From the NCBI GenBank assembly GCA_028551475.1, contig CM052359.1, forward strand, positions 12,215,583 through 12,279,582: a stretch of DNA of 64,000 bases. Reading direction: 5' to 3'. Of the stretch, positions 14,130 to 27,340 are shown piece by piece. This DNA is from Casuarina equisetifolia. Its lineage: Eukaryota; Streptophyta; Magnoliopsida; Fagales; Casuarinaceae. A program made the translations under genes and the position numbers. A model generated the notes under the pieces. That model saw nothing but the letters and a program-made list of their open reading frames with translations. It did no database searches and was not told the origin of the DNA. Numbering within the stretch: position 1 is the stretch's first letter; the number at the start of each line of letters is the position of its first letter.

Positions 14130-14829
14130 ATGGTAAGAAGATTTTTCTCGGGAAAATGAAGAGTGGGTAGGTTGGAGGAGCTTCGTGTTTTGATGTTGTT
14201 GCTTGTAGCTCCCAAAAACTGATGATAAAAGAAAAAGCGCAGCACATTTTTTAATGTAACTATCATGTAATTATGACAATTAGGATAAGATCGGAGCAGG
14301 TGCTTTACGAATATCATATAATTGACGTCTCGTCAGCAGGTGACCACTTTGTACGGATCCAAACCTAAAAAGCGGGAAAATGATTTTTTTAATGTAAATG
14401 TACTGTTGGATTAAAGTTTTTTACTTATTCGAAATTTGCAACCTTTTTTCTGTTGATCCAGTGTCTAATTGAGCTGCGAGAATTTTTAAATCCCAATTTC
14501 GGCCGTTACTTCTCATTGACTTTCCATGGTTTTTACAAGATGAAGAGGATAAAAGAAGCATCTTCTCTAAACTAAACGACGCCGCTGCACTCATTAATGC
14601 AAACGGATTTGTAACAGTTGCTAACCGAGCGACCTCCTCGTGGAGGAAACGGGTATCCCACGTGACCAATGAATGGGCTTGACGCCACACCTCCATCCTC
14701 GCTCTGTGTCTCTGTCTCTTTGTCCCACCGACAGAGAAAAGACGCTCAGGGACTTACTCGAGACTATCTGCTCCTCTTGGTCGGTTGGGAATTTCGTGAG
14801 TGAATCGGGCTTGGTCTAGGGTTCTAGGA
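14130..14829. promoter_or_regulatory. Shared divergent promoter region of LACS6 (-) and endo-beta-mannosidase (+)
   Basis: Only 700 bases separate the two divergent start codons. A palindromic G-box CACGTG lies at 14659-14664 and is followed directly by CCAAT at 14666-14670. These are about 165 bases from the mannosidase ATG and 530 from the synthetase ATG. The right-hand part is clearly richer in G+C than the surrounding DNA. No TATA box stands out. Function is inferred from position and motif only. Confidence 0.55.
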
Positions 14830-17800
14830 ATGGTGGAGATAGGGACGACTCGGCTCGACTCTGGATGGCTCGCCGCGAGGTCCACGGAGGTTAGCCTCAG
14901 CGGGACCCAGCTCACCACCACTCATCCTCCCACCGGGCCGACCTCCCCATGGATGGACGCCGTTGTCCCGGGAACGTAAACTCCCATCCTTTAATTGTTT
15001 GTGATGGTAACAACAGAGCAAGTAGTTATTGCTTTGCTCAAGTTGTTGGCTACTTTGAATATAAAGAAAAAAAAATGAATTATGGGAACTTTTAAAATGT
15101 GGACGGCTGCATATCGGCCCTCAGTTAGAGATATTAGATGGTATTATTATGTTGGTGAGATCTGTCCAGTGTTCAAAATTTATTTTGATTACGAAGCATT
15201 AATGCTTACGACCTCCGTTTGTTTTTTTGATGATACATATAGTTGTCCTAGCTACATCAGAGCAGTTTTTACTAGTAGTCCACGGTGGTCAATCGCTTCT
15301 TTAACCCTCTGTCGATTGTACTGATGGATTTTTCACCCAAAACTGGGAAGAAAACATTGTATATGTTTATACCTGTTGTGATGAGATGGCTGTTGAGTAA
15401 CTTACATTTAGAAAAAGAAAGTCGTGTTGTTTGAGAGATCAGGACTAATGGTGATATATTTGACAGTGTCTTGGCAACATTGGTGAAGAACAAGGTTGTA
15501 CCTGATCCTTTCTATGGGCTGCAAAACGAGGCCATTATAGATATTGCTGATTCTGGGAGAGAATACTACACATTCTGGTTCTTTACAACTTTTCAGAGTA
15601 AGCTGGTATGCAATATTGACATAGAATGAGATTCTTGAAGTTTCCTTATACCTGAAAGAACTTTTTGTACAATGGATTAGTACATCAGTAGTTGGATAAT
15701 GTTACTGGTTCAAGTTTCAACCAGGAGGTGCTCTGATAATTTTGATTTTTGTGGAAGCTTTAAATCTGATTTTGGCATTAACAATTGAGTCAGAATCTCC
15801 AAGCTTGTCTAGAAGCTAGGGATTTCCAAGCCTGCTTGCTTTGTATTCCTAAATGTGATCCTCTTTCCTCCTCCATCCCCCAACCTTAAAAAAGGTGGAG
15901 GGAGGGGGCCGGGGTGAAGTTTCTAATCGATTGATCTTTTTCAGTCAGGAAATCAGCACCTGGATCTGAAGTTCCGTGGAATCAACTATTCTGCAGAGGT
16001 GTATGTAAATGGGCACAAAACGGTCCTGCCAAAAGGGATGTTTCAGAGGCATTCTCTTAATGTCACTGATATTCTGCATCCGGACGGTCAAAACTTGCTT
16101 GCTGTTCTTGTTCACCCTCCAGATCATCCTGGGAAAATTCCTCCTGAGGGGGGGCAAGGTGGTGATCATCAGGTTTATAGCAAATGGACAACTTATTCCC
16201 TTTGTTATTTATTTGGATCTCATGTAACTTGAATGATGGAGTAAAGAAATAAATCCTGTGTGCTTGCAAAACATGCAATGTAACATTAGTTTATTTTCAT
16301 GGTAGATTGGAATGGATGTTGCTACACAGTACGTTGAGGGTTGGGATTGGATGGCTCCTATAAGGTGACTGGTGTTCTTGTCATAAGATTGGTTTTATCG
16401 TTGTTGTTCTTTTAATAATGGCATTGTCCCCACTGCTCTCTTGTTGGATTGTGGGAGATGGCCGCATCAGGTGGACAATGATATTATTAGAAATTCACTC
16501 TTGCAACCAGGCCAAATGAATTCATGGCATGAGCACTCACATGCAAGAATGAATGTGGACGTAAAATATTGGAAGTTTTATAACTCAAAAACTTTCAATA
16601 CTTATCCTCTGGTGCATTGTAGTTTTCACTTTAGAATGTGCTTTGATTCTATTATCACCTGTCCGTTTGTTCACCTGCCATCAGAATGCAGCTCAATATC
16701 AGTAGACCATATCTTAATCTAGATTTCTAGTCTAATATACTTGAGCTTTATGCTATTGAACACAGGGATAGGAACACTGGCATATGGGATGAAGTATCTA
16801 TTACTAAAACGGGGGTGAGTTATCTTCCAAGTGCTTAACCTCTTTACATGATTAGATATGCTATCAACAATAATGGCATTTGGAATTTTTTTCTTCTTAT
16901 ACATGCTATCATTGCACTCGTGCAGTTATAAGCAGTGCCTTCATGAGTTGCATATGTGGATGCTTATAAAAAATTGTATTGCATACTTCTTTTTTCCTTC
17001 ATATAGGTTCTTAATATTAAAAGGTAATATATGGAATTGCTGGTTATCCCAAAACTGTAAACTGGTCAGATATCGTGAATTGATCACTTAATTAATATTC
17101 TGATACTCTTATTACATGCAGACTAAAACATCTCCTCAGCAAGTAGCGTCAAAACATGTGGAATATTTAACTAAAATGGGGTGTAAATAGTAAATCCAGG
17201 ACTTAAATTCAGGACCTATGTTCTCATACAATATTAAATTACCACTGAATTCAGTGATACTCTTAACAATTCTTTTGACATGTGGCTTCAATTTCTATTT
17301 GGGAAGTAGAGCCTAAAATGTGGAATAGCTAACTAAGAAAGTAGATAAATTACATTATGGTTTGAACTCAAGAGTATATTTGCTCCTATATTAAATTACT
17401 AATTGTCAAAAAAAAAAAAAGAATTGGAATAAATGATGATTCAATGATGAGAATAGAGACCCTTATATTGAGTTTTAATTTCACAATTCACTCCATAATT
17501 TAGTTAAATGTTTCAAGTATTAGACTTTGCTTGTTAAGGAGAAATTTAGGCTTACATATTAGGTAAAGCGTTATGGAGTAGTTATATAATGTAGTTCTTG
17601 TTCCTCAGTTTAAGATTTTAAGATCAACATGCTTCAATGCGATATTGTAGTATAGATTTTGAGCTCAAAATTTAACTTTATAATCTGACCTTTAAATAAA
17701 ATATTGCATAAATTGGACCCCAGTTGTTAGGGGGAGTTTGAATCTACATGTGAGGAGAAATGTTGGAATATAAATGATTACGTTCTTTGGTTTTTTTTCA

Positions 17801-20800
17801 GTTTTGGCTCTTGAGTAAGAGGTGATTTAACTATTTGCTCTTGGTAATTCAATTCATGGAGCAAAATAAATCCATATTATTGATATTAGATTAAGTTTCA
17901 GGCGTTGATGGCTCATATTTGTTGCAGCCAGTGAAAATTATTGATCCCCACTTGGTTTCCTCATTTTATGACGACTACAAGAGGGTATATTTGCATGCTA
18001 CAACAGAGTTGGAAAACAGAAGTGGCTGGGTTGCGCAGTGTTCCTTGAATGTTCAAGTGACAACAGAACTTGAGGGAAACATTTGTTTAGTAGAGCATCT
18101 TGAGACTCAACATTTGATGATCCCAGCTGGATCACAAGTGCAATATACCTTTCCTGAGGTTAGTGATAGTATGCGTTCTTTCTAATCTTGCTAGACAGTA
18201 ATCTTCTTTCTGTCTGTCTCTTTTAAAGCAGTTTAAAATTTAAGATACTCTTGATTCAATGAAAAGTTATTGAGTACCTAGACTAAAACTTATTTTATTC
18301 TTGTATCTTAAGTAAAATTCAAAAGTAATGCATCATTTGATTCCCTGCACATAGATAAATTTTAACAAGAAGATTAGAATGGGTGCGGATTCTTGCACCA
18401 CACTTTTTCGGACATGACAATGGGAAGAAATAAAAAATATAAATAAAATAAAAAAGAAGAAGATGATGATGAAGATTATACTAGGTTTTTGTTTAAATCA
18501 GCATGGAGATTTTCCATAGGACAAGGGTATATGAGTTATGAACATCCTTCTTCCAAATGAGGTGAGGAAGATTTGTTGACTTATTTTAGCATCTTAGGCA
18601 ACCAGTAATTGTACTTATCATAGAGGTGTGCTTGCTAAGGTACCTTAACTCTTTTGTTGCTAGGGAAATGTTCCTGGTTCTTCTGATAAAGAGGTGTTAT
18701 AGCCTCTTGGTGCTAGGCAACCATGTCTGTATTCTTGGTTAGCTGAAGGATTGCTTTTGCTCTGGCACATTAACATGCTCTTAATTCTTTTTTTGTTCTC
18801 AATGCATAGTATTTAGAGGAGAAACTATGGTTCATCCTGTAATATACTATTCTTGGTATGGCTTAATTAATTAAGAGATTTTTTCCTGGAAACTCATATC
18901 GACACTTTTCCGTGTTAGTCTGTAGATTGACTATTTATGACACCATATAGGATTAATGTAAGTACTAAATTACCACATTTAGGCAACAATGTTCGTTCTT
19001 AGTTCAGTATGTTGATATTGTGCATACACTGTAAAGGGAGGCAGAAGCTTAAAGCACCTTTCAAATTACCATTAAAGAACAGAAAACTGAAATAGAAAAG
19101 AGATATTGGCCCTATAAACTAGAAGGAAAATAGGCTTCCTGCCAAATCCATGCCTTGAACTCTTCTAAGTGGAAACCAAGATATGTGTAGTCCACGCAGA
19201 CCAAGTACTTGGAGCGTTCATTTATTATGGACTGTGATGTGTTGCACTCATCCAGTTTGTCAGTGCCCTTGTTGAAAGTGCTAATAGTACTTATTTTGCA
19301 GCTTTTTTTCTACAAGCCAAACTTGTGGTGGCCAAATGGTATGGGGAAACAATCCTTGTACGATGTTCATATTACTGTTGATGTTAAGGGATATGGAGAG
19401 TCTGATACATGGAGCCATCTATTTGGATTCCGGAAAATTGAGAGCCATGTTGATAAGGCTACTGGTGGAAGGTATTGCTTCTAATATGTTGTGTAAATGA
19501 CCTTACCTTCACCACGAAAACAGCAGCCCCCACCCCCTTCCCCTTGCCCCCTATGTCCATTTTTGTTATTCTGATCTGTGTTCTACACATTTTTGTTCTA
19601 AAGGTTGTTCAAGGTCAATGGCGAGCCTATTTTTATTCGTGGTGGTAATTGGATATTGTCAGATGGGTTACTACGTCTTTCAAAGGAACGTTATAAAACA
19701 GATGTCAAGTTTCATGCTGATATGAATTTTAACATGCTTCGTTGTTGGGGTGGTGGATTAGCCGAGAGGCCTGAATTTTATCATTATTGTGATCTTTATG
19801 GTCTTCTGGTAAGCTTTGCTCCCCCGCACTCTCTCCTCTCTTACTCGGCATCTCTTGCCATCTTCTTCTTGCAGTGTTTTGTTAACTTTGATATAGAATT
19901 GATTGCTGATGAGGTTAGTGGTCTCTGTTTGAATAACGAAACCATCTTAATCAACCTCCTATCTTCTTCCACACGGAAGCAGACTCCAGACTTTAGTGTA
20001 GTCTATCGTTCATTGCCTCTGCCAAACACTTAACCACTCTAGATAAAGCTAATAGGAGAAAACGAATTCCTATAGCCTACCCAATTTCTTCCAATAATTG
20101 CTTGGTTTACTTCAGAGTTGTTTTCAATTGCCAATTATCCATTTGAGCATCCTTCTTCTAGAAAGAGCTGTTTACTTATTTTCTGCTGTTTTGTTTATTG
20201 CAGTAGGATTTGCTGTTGCACTTTAATTTTAGTACACCTGCTTATCTAGTAAATGGACTTTGAAACATTCCGAACAGAGACTATCATGTCTAGTAATGTG
20301 TTGAAGCTAAACTACAGCTGGCATAGCCTGCAGGATTCATATATGTTACTCTGATTTGATATTTTATGTTAATGCACTATTCTCTGGTATTACTTGATCC
20401 ATATGCCCCAGCTGGTTTTGTAGGTGTGGCAAGAGTTTTGGATTACTGGAGATGTTGACGGACGGGGTGTCCCAGTATCAAATCCAGATGGTCCCCTGGA
20501 TCATGATCTATTTTTGCTATGTGCAAGAGACACTGTCAAGCTTCTCAGGAATCACTCAAGTCTTGCTCTTTGGGTAGGCGGGAATGAGCAAGTTCCACCA
20601 GATGATATCAATGGTGCTTTGAAAAATGATCTCAGACTTCATCCTGATTTTGAAATTTCTGAGGATACCAGCTCTTTTGAAGATTCAGCTACAGTGGGGC
20701 AGGATCCTAGCCAATATCTGGATGGTACACGTGTTTACATACAAGGATCCATGTGGGATGGGTTTGCAAATGGGAAGGGGGACTTCACTGATGGCCCTTA

Positions 20801-22340
20801 TGAAATCCAAAATCCCGAAGACTTCTTCAAAAAGGATTTTTACAACTATGGATTCAATCCTGAGGTTGGTTCTGTTGGGATACCTGTTGCACATACCATA
20901 AGAGCAACAATGCCTCCAGAAGGCTGGAAGATTCCATTGTTTAAGAAGCTTCCTACTGGGTACACACAAGAAATTCCAAACCCCATATGGGAATACCATA
21001 AATACATACCCTACTCGAAGCCTGAAAATTGTGTTCATAGTCAAATTGAACTTTATGGTACCCCAAAGGATCTTGATGATTTTTGTTTAAAGGTAAATCA
21101 AAATCTTTCTGTAGCTTTTCCAGTGGACTCCTTCAGTGTCTCAACGCTGTTCTTGCAGTGACTAACTTGAAAAGATTGTCTCAGGCTCAACTGGCTAACT
21201 ACATTCAGTATAGAGCTCTGTTGGAGGGCTGGACTTCACATATGTGGAGTAAATTCACTGGTGTCCTGATATGGAAGACTCAGAATCCTTGGACTGGCCT
21301 TAGAGGTCAGTTTTATGATCACCTCCTTGACCAAACGGCAGGTTTCTATGGCTGTCGCTGTGCTGCAGAACCAATCCATGTCCAGCTGAATCTATCTACT
21401 TTTTTTATTGAGGTAATTTCAACAGGAATAAATATTCCAATTCATGAGAGCCGATTGCAGTTTGAATCCAATGCATAGTTATCGTACTGAAAATGCATCT
21501 AACTGGTATACCGAATTGTTTTCTTATCCTGCCCATACACAGGTTGTGAATACTACGTCGAAGGAACTATGTAACATAGCCATTGAAGCCTCAGTCTGGG
21601 ATCTGGAAGGCTCTTGTCCTTACTATAAAGTTTTTGAAAAGTTGTCTGCTCCACCTAAAAGAACAGTGTCAATTGTTGAGATGAAATATCCAAAATCTAA
21701 GAGCCCAAAGCCCGTCTACTTCCTTCTCCTCAAACTCTACAACATGTCAAACTATGGCATTATATCTAGGAACTTTTATTGGCTCCACCTGTCTGGCGGA
21801 GACTACAAGCTATTGGAGCCATACAGAAACAAAAAGATACCCCTGAAGATTACATCCAAGGCTTTCATCAAGGGGTTCATTTACGAAATTGAAATGCATG
21901 TTCAAAACACAAGCAAGAAAGCAGATAATAGTAGTTTGACCTATTTGAACAAGTACGTGAGAAGGCAAGAAAATGGTGATTTTGATGTGGCCTCGGTGGA
22001 ACCCGTAATTTGTGGGACTGACGAAAAACAGGAGGTTGATTTCTTCCAAAGGATATACAGAAGCTTTAAAAAGGAAAATGATGGATTAAAGGTTGCTGAA
22101 GTAAATGGAGGAAACGTAGGAGTTGCTTTTTTTCTTCATTTCTCCGTTCACGCTTTGAAAAGAGACCACAAAGAAGGAGAAGACACAAGAGTACTTCCTG
22201 TTCATTACTCGGACAACTATTTCTCATTAGTGCCCGGTGAGGTTATGCCCATCAAACTTAGCTTTGAGGTCCCTCCCGGTGTCACCCCTCGCGTAACCCT
22301 ACATGGCTGGAATCACCATGGTGGGCATACTGTTCTTTAA
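14830..22340 (+). CDS. EBM: Mannosylglycoprotein endo-beta-mannosidase (GH2), complete
   Basis: Eleven exons (14830-14975, 15467-15605, 15945-16172, 16306-16364, 16766-16814, 17928-18158, 19302-19471, 19604-19808, 20424-21092, 21185-21412, 21543-22340) join in frame to 973 aa; lily and Arabidopsis enzymes are about 950. The family cleaves the Man-beta-1,4-GlcNAc bond in N-glycan cores and acts in glycoprotein turnover. Seen: a sugar-binding/jelly-roll N-terminus, the GH2 core ([50 protein letters not shown]), the acid/base Glu in GGNEQ at residue 464 (bases 20586-20588), and the likely nucleophile Glu in NPEVGSVG at residue 556 (20862-20864). As I recall, the lily residues are Glu464 and Glu549; the shift fits a small insertion here. 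Exon 1 is unusually G+C-rich. Arabidopsis counterpart: At1g09010. Confidence 0.95.
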
Positions 22341-23340
22341 GCTGGGTAAAGGATTCTTATTGGTGTTTATTGTAGTCTTGTGAAACCAATAAGTGTATTG
22401 AGGTCAATTTTCCATAGTAGATCACTATCATCAAGGACCCACCGCTGTACACTCAATTGCTTAAGGTTCCACCAATGATCGAAGGAATAAAGCGATTAAT
22501 CAATTGAAAGAAGGTTTAAGTCTTTCTACACTTGTCTGGTGTTTCTTGGAGGGAAATTCATCTGTGTGCTTTGTATTTGAAAGATGGTCTTTGTTTTCAA
22601 TTGTAATAGTCGCGGACATGGATCTATTCATATAACCTAAAAATCTCTTTTAAGTTTTGTGATATAATGACTTTGTTGATTCAGGGAGTGATATAGATGG
22701 TATAGTACGATCACATTTGAATTGTGTCCAATGATGAAGATGCCCGCAGTTGAAAACCTTGCACCATTGACACTTTTATGTTGTATGGTAGATCTGTGGA
22801 AGTGTCATCAAGTGGACATGTTCTTTGTTATACTTAACCATCAGTCCCATCTTATGTGATTGCATCAAACGTACAGAAGTTTCATTTATCATTTTGTAAG
22901 GAAAAAGGTTGCCCTGAGATTTGTTATTACTTCTTATATTCCTTTTTCTCCCAATAACTTGTCTTTACCAAGCATCTTCCTTGGTTTACATAGAGACTTG
23001 ACAACAAAACCTTTCTATGATGAATTTGACTAAGCCTTAAAGTGCAATGATTGCAACATTGTGAATAGTTGTCGTGTACAGATAAATAAACAAGGAGCAA
23101 GGTTATAAATTTTTACAAGACTAGAACAAACCAAAGTAATAGAAAACAACAACCACAAGGAAAAGAAGAGGAAAGTGAGAGAAGCATAATTAGATAAATA
23201 ATACATAAAAAGAAACATGTGAAATAAGAAGCGGGCAGGTTCACAAAAGGAATTAAAATTTTCAAATCTGTTGTCAATGCTAAGTAGCAACCAAAAAACA
23301 ACGAATAAAGAAAGGATTATAACAAAACCGACCCATCCTT
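22341..23340. other. 3' UTR and spacer downstream of the mannosidase
   Basis: The first 100-250 bases are likely 3' UTR. The part at about 22440-22690 has a diverged direct copy at about 31865-32105. The remainder, to 23340, shows no gene: its longest frames (minus strand, 23030-23416) are hydrophobic and AT-driven and have no recognisable motif. Confidence 0.5.
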
Positions 23341-24470
23341 CGCATACTAGGCTTTGATCCGTTTTTGCTGGGTTCAACTCCATACTCGACCCAACTTCTG
23401 CACATTCAAGACCCACCTATTTTTCTTTCACCCAACTCAATATCTCTCAAATTTCAATACCATTTGTTATGATTTTGGGCTTCCAATCACCTTAAAACTA
23501 GTCCATAAGGTGATCCCACCCTTCACACATATAAGCTCTCTTTTTTTCTTCATTTTTTTTTTTTCCAATATGGGATTGTTTCTCAACAATTTCCCTCATC
23601 CCACGTCAGCCCTTTTTTTTACTAGTTCAACCCGACCCAGCCTCTACACATCAGGCTTTGATCCCTTTTTGCTGGGTTTGACTCGATATCCAACCTAACC
23701 TTCACAAGTTAGAGCCTAAGCCCTTTTTTTATTTCACCTAACCTAATCTCTCCTAGGCTTTGATGCCATTTGTTGGGATTTTGGGCCTCCAACCAGCTTC
23801 ACAATTGGTCCACGAGGTGATTCACCCCTCACACTTATAAGCTCTCTTTTCTTTTCACTTTTTTTTTCTAGTATGAGAATGTTTCTCAATAATCTCCCTT
23901 GCCCCATATTGGATCTTTTTTTTTTTTGGTTAGGTCAACTCAACCTAGCCTTCCCACACTAGTCCTTGACCCATATTCACTGGATTCAACTCCATATTTG
24001 ACTTTGCCTCCACACATATGAGCTTGACTTGTTTTTCTTTCATTGGACCTAGTCTCCCTGAAGCTCTAATACCATTTGTTATGATTTTGGGTCCCCAACC
24101 ACCTTAAGAACTAGTCCATATGGTGGTCTACCCCTCACACATGTGAAATCTCTTTTCTTTCATTGTTTCCTAATGTGGGACTTTTTCTCAACAATTTCTC
24201 TTGCTTTTTTTTCTTTTTCTTTTTCTTTTTTTTCATTAGGTCAACTTAACATAGCCTTCGCACACTAGGCATGCCTATTTTTTATGGGTTCAACTCAACT
24301 CATTTTTCTCTCACCCAAACCAATTTTCCTTGGCTTTAATATCATTTGTTGTAATTTTGGACCTCCAACCACCTTAGAAACTAGTCCATAAGGTGGTCCA
24401 CCCCTTATCCATATAAACTTTCTATTCTTTTCATTTTTCTTTCTAATGTGGAATTTTTTCTCAATAACCT
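23341..24470 (+). repeat. Tandem array of four imperfect units of about 300 bp
   Basis: Units begin near 23341, 23651, 23961 and 24268, giving periods close to 310, 310 and 307; the last unit is cut short. Each contains the same ordered landmarks: an 'aggctttgatcc' start with 'gctgggttcaact', a CT/T-rich block, 'accatttgttatgattttgg', 'actagtccataaggtg', 'cacatataagctctctttt', a poly-T run and 'tttctcaacaattt'. Copies differ by many substitutions and small indels, so the array is old. The wording resembles LTR or 5'-leader pieces of plant retroelements, but no coding capacity is seen. Confidence 0.8.
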
Positions 24471-24830
24471 ATTCATTGATTAATGCAAAAATAAACACAA
24501 TATTATGGCATCTTAATTAATTATCTCAATATAGGAAGAATGAGAAACATATCTAAAAATCTTGTGCCTGTAATGCAAAAAAATCAAATGACCCACAAAG
24601 AGGCTCCAAGACCTATAATCAAAGGTAAAACCTTATACAATTATATCTATGATGGGCTTGATATTAAACTTTCTAAGATTTTCTATATTGTTAAGCATTT
24701 TGATCAAAACTTTAACTATCTACAAAAAGTTGATTATAAATAATTGCATTATATTAGCAATGCCCTTTGGAATCCTATTCTAATTTAGGATTTACCTTAT
24801 AGAAAAATCTTTAGATACAATTTACTTCTT
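24471..24830. other. AT-rich spacer, no gene seen
   Basis: A 67-codon plus-strand frame at 24540-24743 is Lys/Asn/Ile-rich and has no recognisable motif. Nothing else is supportable. Confidence 0.4.
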
Positions 24831-25616
24831 CTCTAGGCTTCACTTTTCTCTAGTTTGTTTATATGATCACTTAAAGGTTTCTAAAAATTCTTTGCTTTCC
24901 TTGTTGATAGGATAAAGACTTCCAACACAAATTTCAGCCTCAAACATGTTTGGTAAACCATAAACATTAAAGTTCTATATCCACTCGATAGACCCTTAAC
25001 TTAAATCATACAACACAAGCTTCCTCTTGCTTAGCTTTAACAAAACTTTTCTACTAATCTTGGAATAATTTAATGATCTCAAAGTTTTGATGAGTCCAAA
25101 GTCTTCTTCACCTTCATCTACATAACCTCAATTAACTTAATATATGATTTGTTGATCTTGTACTATCTTATCACCCAAACACTAGTTAAAGAAATGTTAA
25201 TTATTTCTATCATGCGTGCACATCCAACCAATGCCCCCCATTCTATATGAATCATCCTATAACACAACACCTATTGATAGTGTGACTTCTCTATAAGTCT
25301 CATCCTTTAGAATAAAAGTCAAAATAACCTTAGTGAAAAGCTTTCAATTTACCAACCAATGCAAGGCTCCTTCCATAAAGATCCCATTCTTCTCATGTAT
25401 GAGCTCATATGACATATGATGGGTGTTTTTCTACTTATTGACAAACTTCAATGAACTTTTAAGAGAATTCTTGCCAACTCATAGTTAGTGTTCACTAGGT
25501 AATACCCGAACCTAAAAACTAACAAGCCAAACATAGATGCATGGTTTGTAGAGCATAAAATCTTTACCTTCAAATTAATAAGTTTCAAGTAGCAATGATG
25601 CATTGTTGACTAAGCC
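24830..25616 (-). pseudogene. F-box protein pseudogene, F-box-associated (FBA) part only
   Basis: On the minus strand, broken frames read like the FBA interaction domain of CPR1-type F-box proteins. Examples are ELIHEKNGIFMEGALHWLV and LKDETYREVTL, then further on KLVLYDL and GLPNMFEAEICVGSLYPI. Many stops and frameshifts interrupt it. The upstream (F-box) end is cut off where a retroelement LTR begins near 25617. Intact members are substrate receptors of SCF ubiquitin ligases; this copy cannot make a protein. Confidence 0.72.
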
Positions 25617-26303
25617 TTTAATACATGCTTGAGCTTAATTAGTAGTGTGGGTGGCCCTAAAGTTTAGTTGCAAAGAAAAATTTGATTCTCCCTACCAGCG
25701 ATTAAGGTTTTAAGTTCATTTCTCTACCTTTCATGCCTCAACAATACGAGGAGTTTATATAAGGGGTTACCTCCAATCTTTGCCCTTGATTTAAACAGTC
25801 AAGGATATAAAAGGAAAAATACCCTAAATAGAAAAGAAACTACTTAACAAAATAAAAACAATGACCAAATTTAGTTCTCCTTGCTGGTGATTAAAGGTCT
25901 TCCTATTTTTTGGTCCCTATCTTGCTCACAACTTAGCAATTCTCCCTTTTTCTCATGAAATCACACAAAAGTAAAAATCAAATGAAGTTTTCAAGTTTAT
26001 TTCTATGCCTTTCGTGCACCAATGATAAGAGCAATTTATACAATGGGTTACCTTCAAACTTTGCCCCTAACTTAAATAGTTGGGGATATAAAAGGTCAAA
26101 TACCCTAAATAGAAAAGCAACTATTCAGTAGAAAGAAAATGGTGACTAAGTTCCAAAGTTTCATATTTATTCTCTTGCTACTCTTGATTATTCTAGCCAA
26201 TGTTCTTTTTTTATTTTGTGTGATGTCAAAACAGGGGAAGTTGGGTTTGGACATGGGATGACTTGGGCTTTGTGAAATCAATTTAGGCTTTGGACCTTTT
26301 ACA
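25617..26303 (-). repeat. Left LTR of a decayed Ty3/gypsy-type element (minus orientation)
   Basis: This is a direct repeat of 27341-27835, aligning over its whole length with shared landmarks ('tttggttacaag' start region, 'ttctctacctttcatgc', 'caaccttgccc', 'gtgacatcaaaa', 'aggctttt'). It is about 190 bp longer because a block of roughly 230 bp is tandemly repeated inside it (about 25651-25880 and 25881-26110). Read on the minus strand it starts with TG, directly preceded by a purine-rich tract at 26304-26320. Confidence 0.65.
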
Positions 26304-27340
26304 TTTCCTCTCCCTTAGGAGGAACCTTGTCCCCTAGGTTTAGTCCTAGAAAATGAAATTGCAATTAAACCAAATTTGCTTGACTAATTTTCCTTTCTTC
26401 TTCTTATATGTTAGTAAATTCCAACAAAAACAACTTTTTACATCAATGGCTTGGGAAAAATTGTTCATCATAATTGAAGTAGAATCCATTAGCTTTCTAA
26501 CCTAAGATCTCTTCCAACAACAATTTTTAAATCATAATCGAGGGTTTTGGCTACAATGCTAGTATCTTCATTGGGCTTGGTAGACTTGCCTATGTGATCA
26601 TTAGATTGGACCTCTCATATCATGGGTTAGGATTGTATCTTCCTTAGTACAATTTTACAAGGCCTATTGCCAGAGAAAGTGTTATAGCCCTACATGACTA
26701 TCAACCCTTAGGCCTTCTTTCAACCCAATTAAAAAACAACTAATTTCGTGAGCTTGAGTAAGCTTTCTAGCCAAATTAGGAATCTTGATATACTACATAT
26801 CCAAGTCCTTCTATGTATCAAGTCCTTCTTGCTTTAGCTTAAACAATTCTTTGAAACTATCCTAATACATAGAAAGACCAAATCATTCCAAAATCTCATT
26901 AGTTAGTTTAAGCCAAGTAATATCATTACCTTAGTATTCTTCCTTAACAATTGATACTCCAAGAGAGCATCTCCGTCAAAGTTCCTAGAGATTAGTAGCA
27001 CCTTCTCTTCCTCAAGAGTTTATTGGTAATCAAAGAATTAATTTGCTTTGCAAATCCATCCTATTATTCCACACTTGCATTAGATTTTGAGAAATGCATA
27101 TGAATAAGGAGAGGTTAATTAAAGAGGAAGCTTTGGCATGGAAGGTTTAATCTTCCCCTATCTAGCCATCTAAAATATCTTTCCCTTCATTGCATTTATG
27201 CATTCCTTCCACCTTTTTATTCAGGCTGACAAACACATGTTACAACTACCACATATGTTCCATCAACTCCCACATAATTCTTTGGTTTCCATCTTCATGG
27301 TCATGGCACTACTCAACCATTAAAGTTGGCTATGATACCA
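26304..27340 (-). mobile_element. Internally deleted Ty3/gypsy-type retroelement body: gag remnant, PPT and PBS
   Basis: This lies between two direct repeats. On the minus strand, a primer-binding-site-like sequence (TGGTATCATAGCC, near the tRNA-iMet PBS TGGTATCAGAGC) sits at about 27328-27340, right beside the right LTR. Downstream of it, broken frames read like retrotransposon gag, for example SFKELFKLKQEGLD and AHEISCFLIGLKEGLRVD. A purine-rich tract at 26304-26320 adjoins the left LTR. Only about 1 kb separates the LTRs, so most of pol is missing; no reverse transcriptase motif is seen. It has inserted in the F-box pseudogene array. Confidence 0.6.

Noticed and set aside
13961-14317. 118-codon minus-strand frame covering the LACS6 start
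   Set aside because: Out of frame with the true start at 14129, which yields the PTS2 motif and joins correctly to exon 2.
15999-16278. Several overlapping frames on both strands
   Set aside because: Shadows of mannosidase exon 3 (15945-16172).
20626-21044. Secondary frames on both strands within 20.6-21.0 kb
   Set aside because: Shadows of mannosidase exon 9, which carries the catalytic residues in another frame.
23030-23416. 128-codon hydrophobic minus-strand frame
   Set aside because: Phe/Leu/Ser bias is expected from AT-rich DNA; no homology recognised, no splice context.
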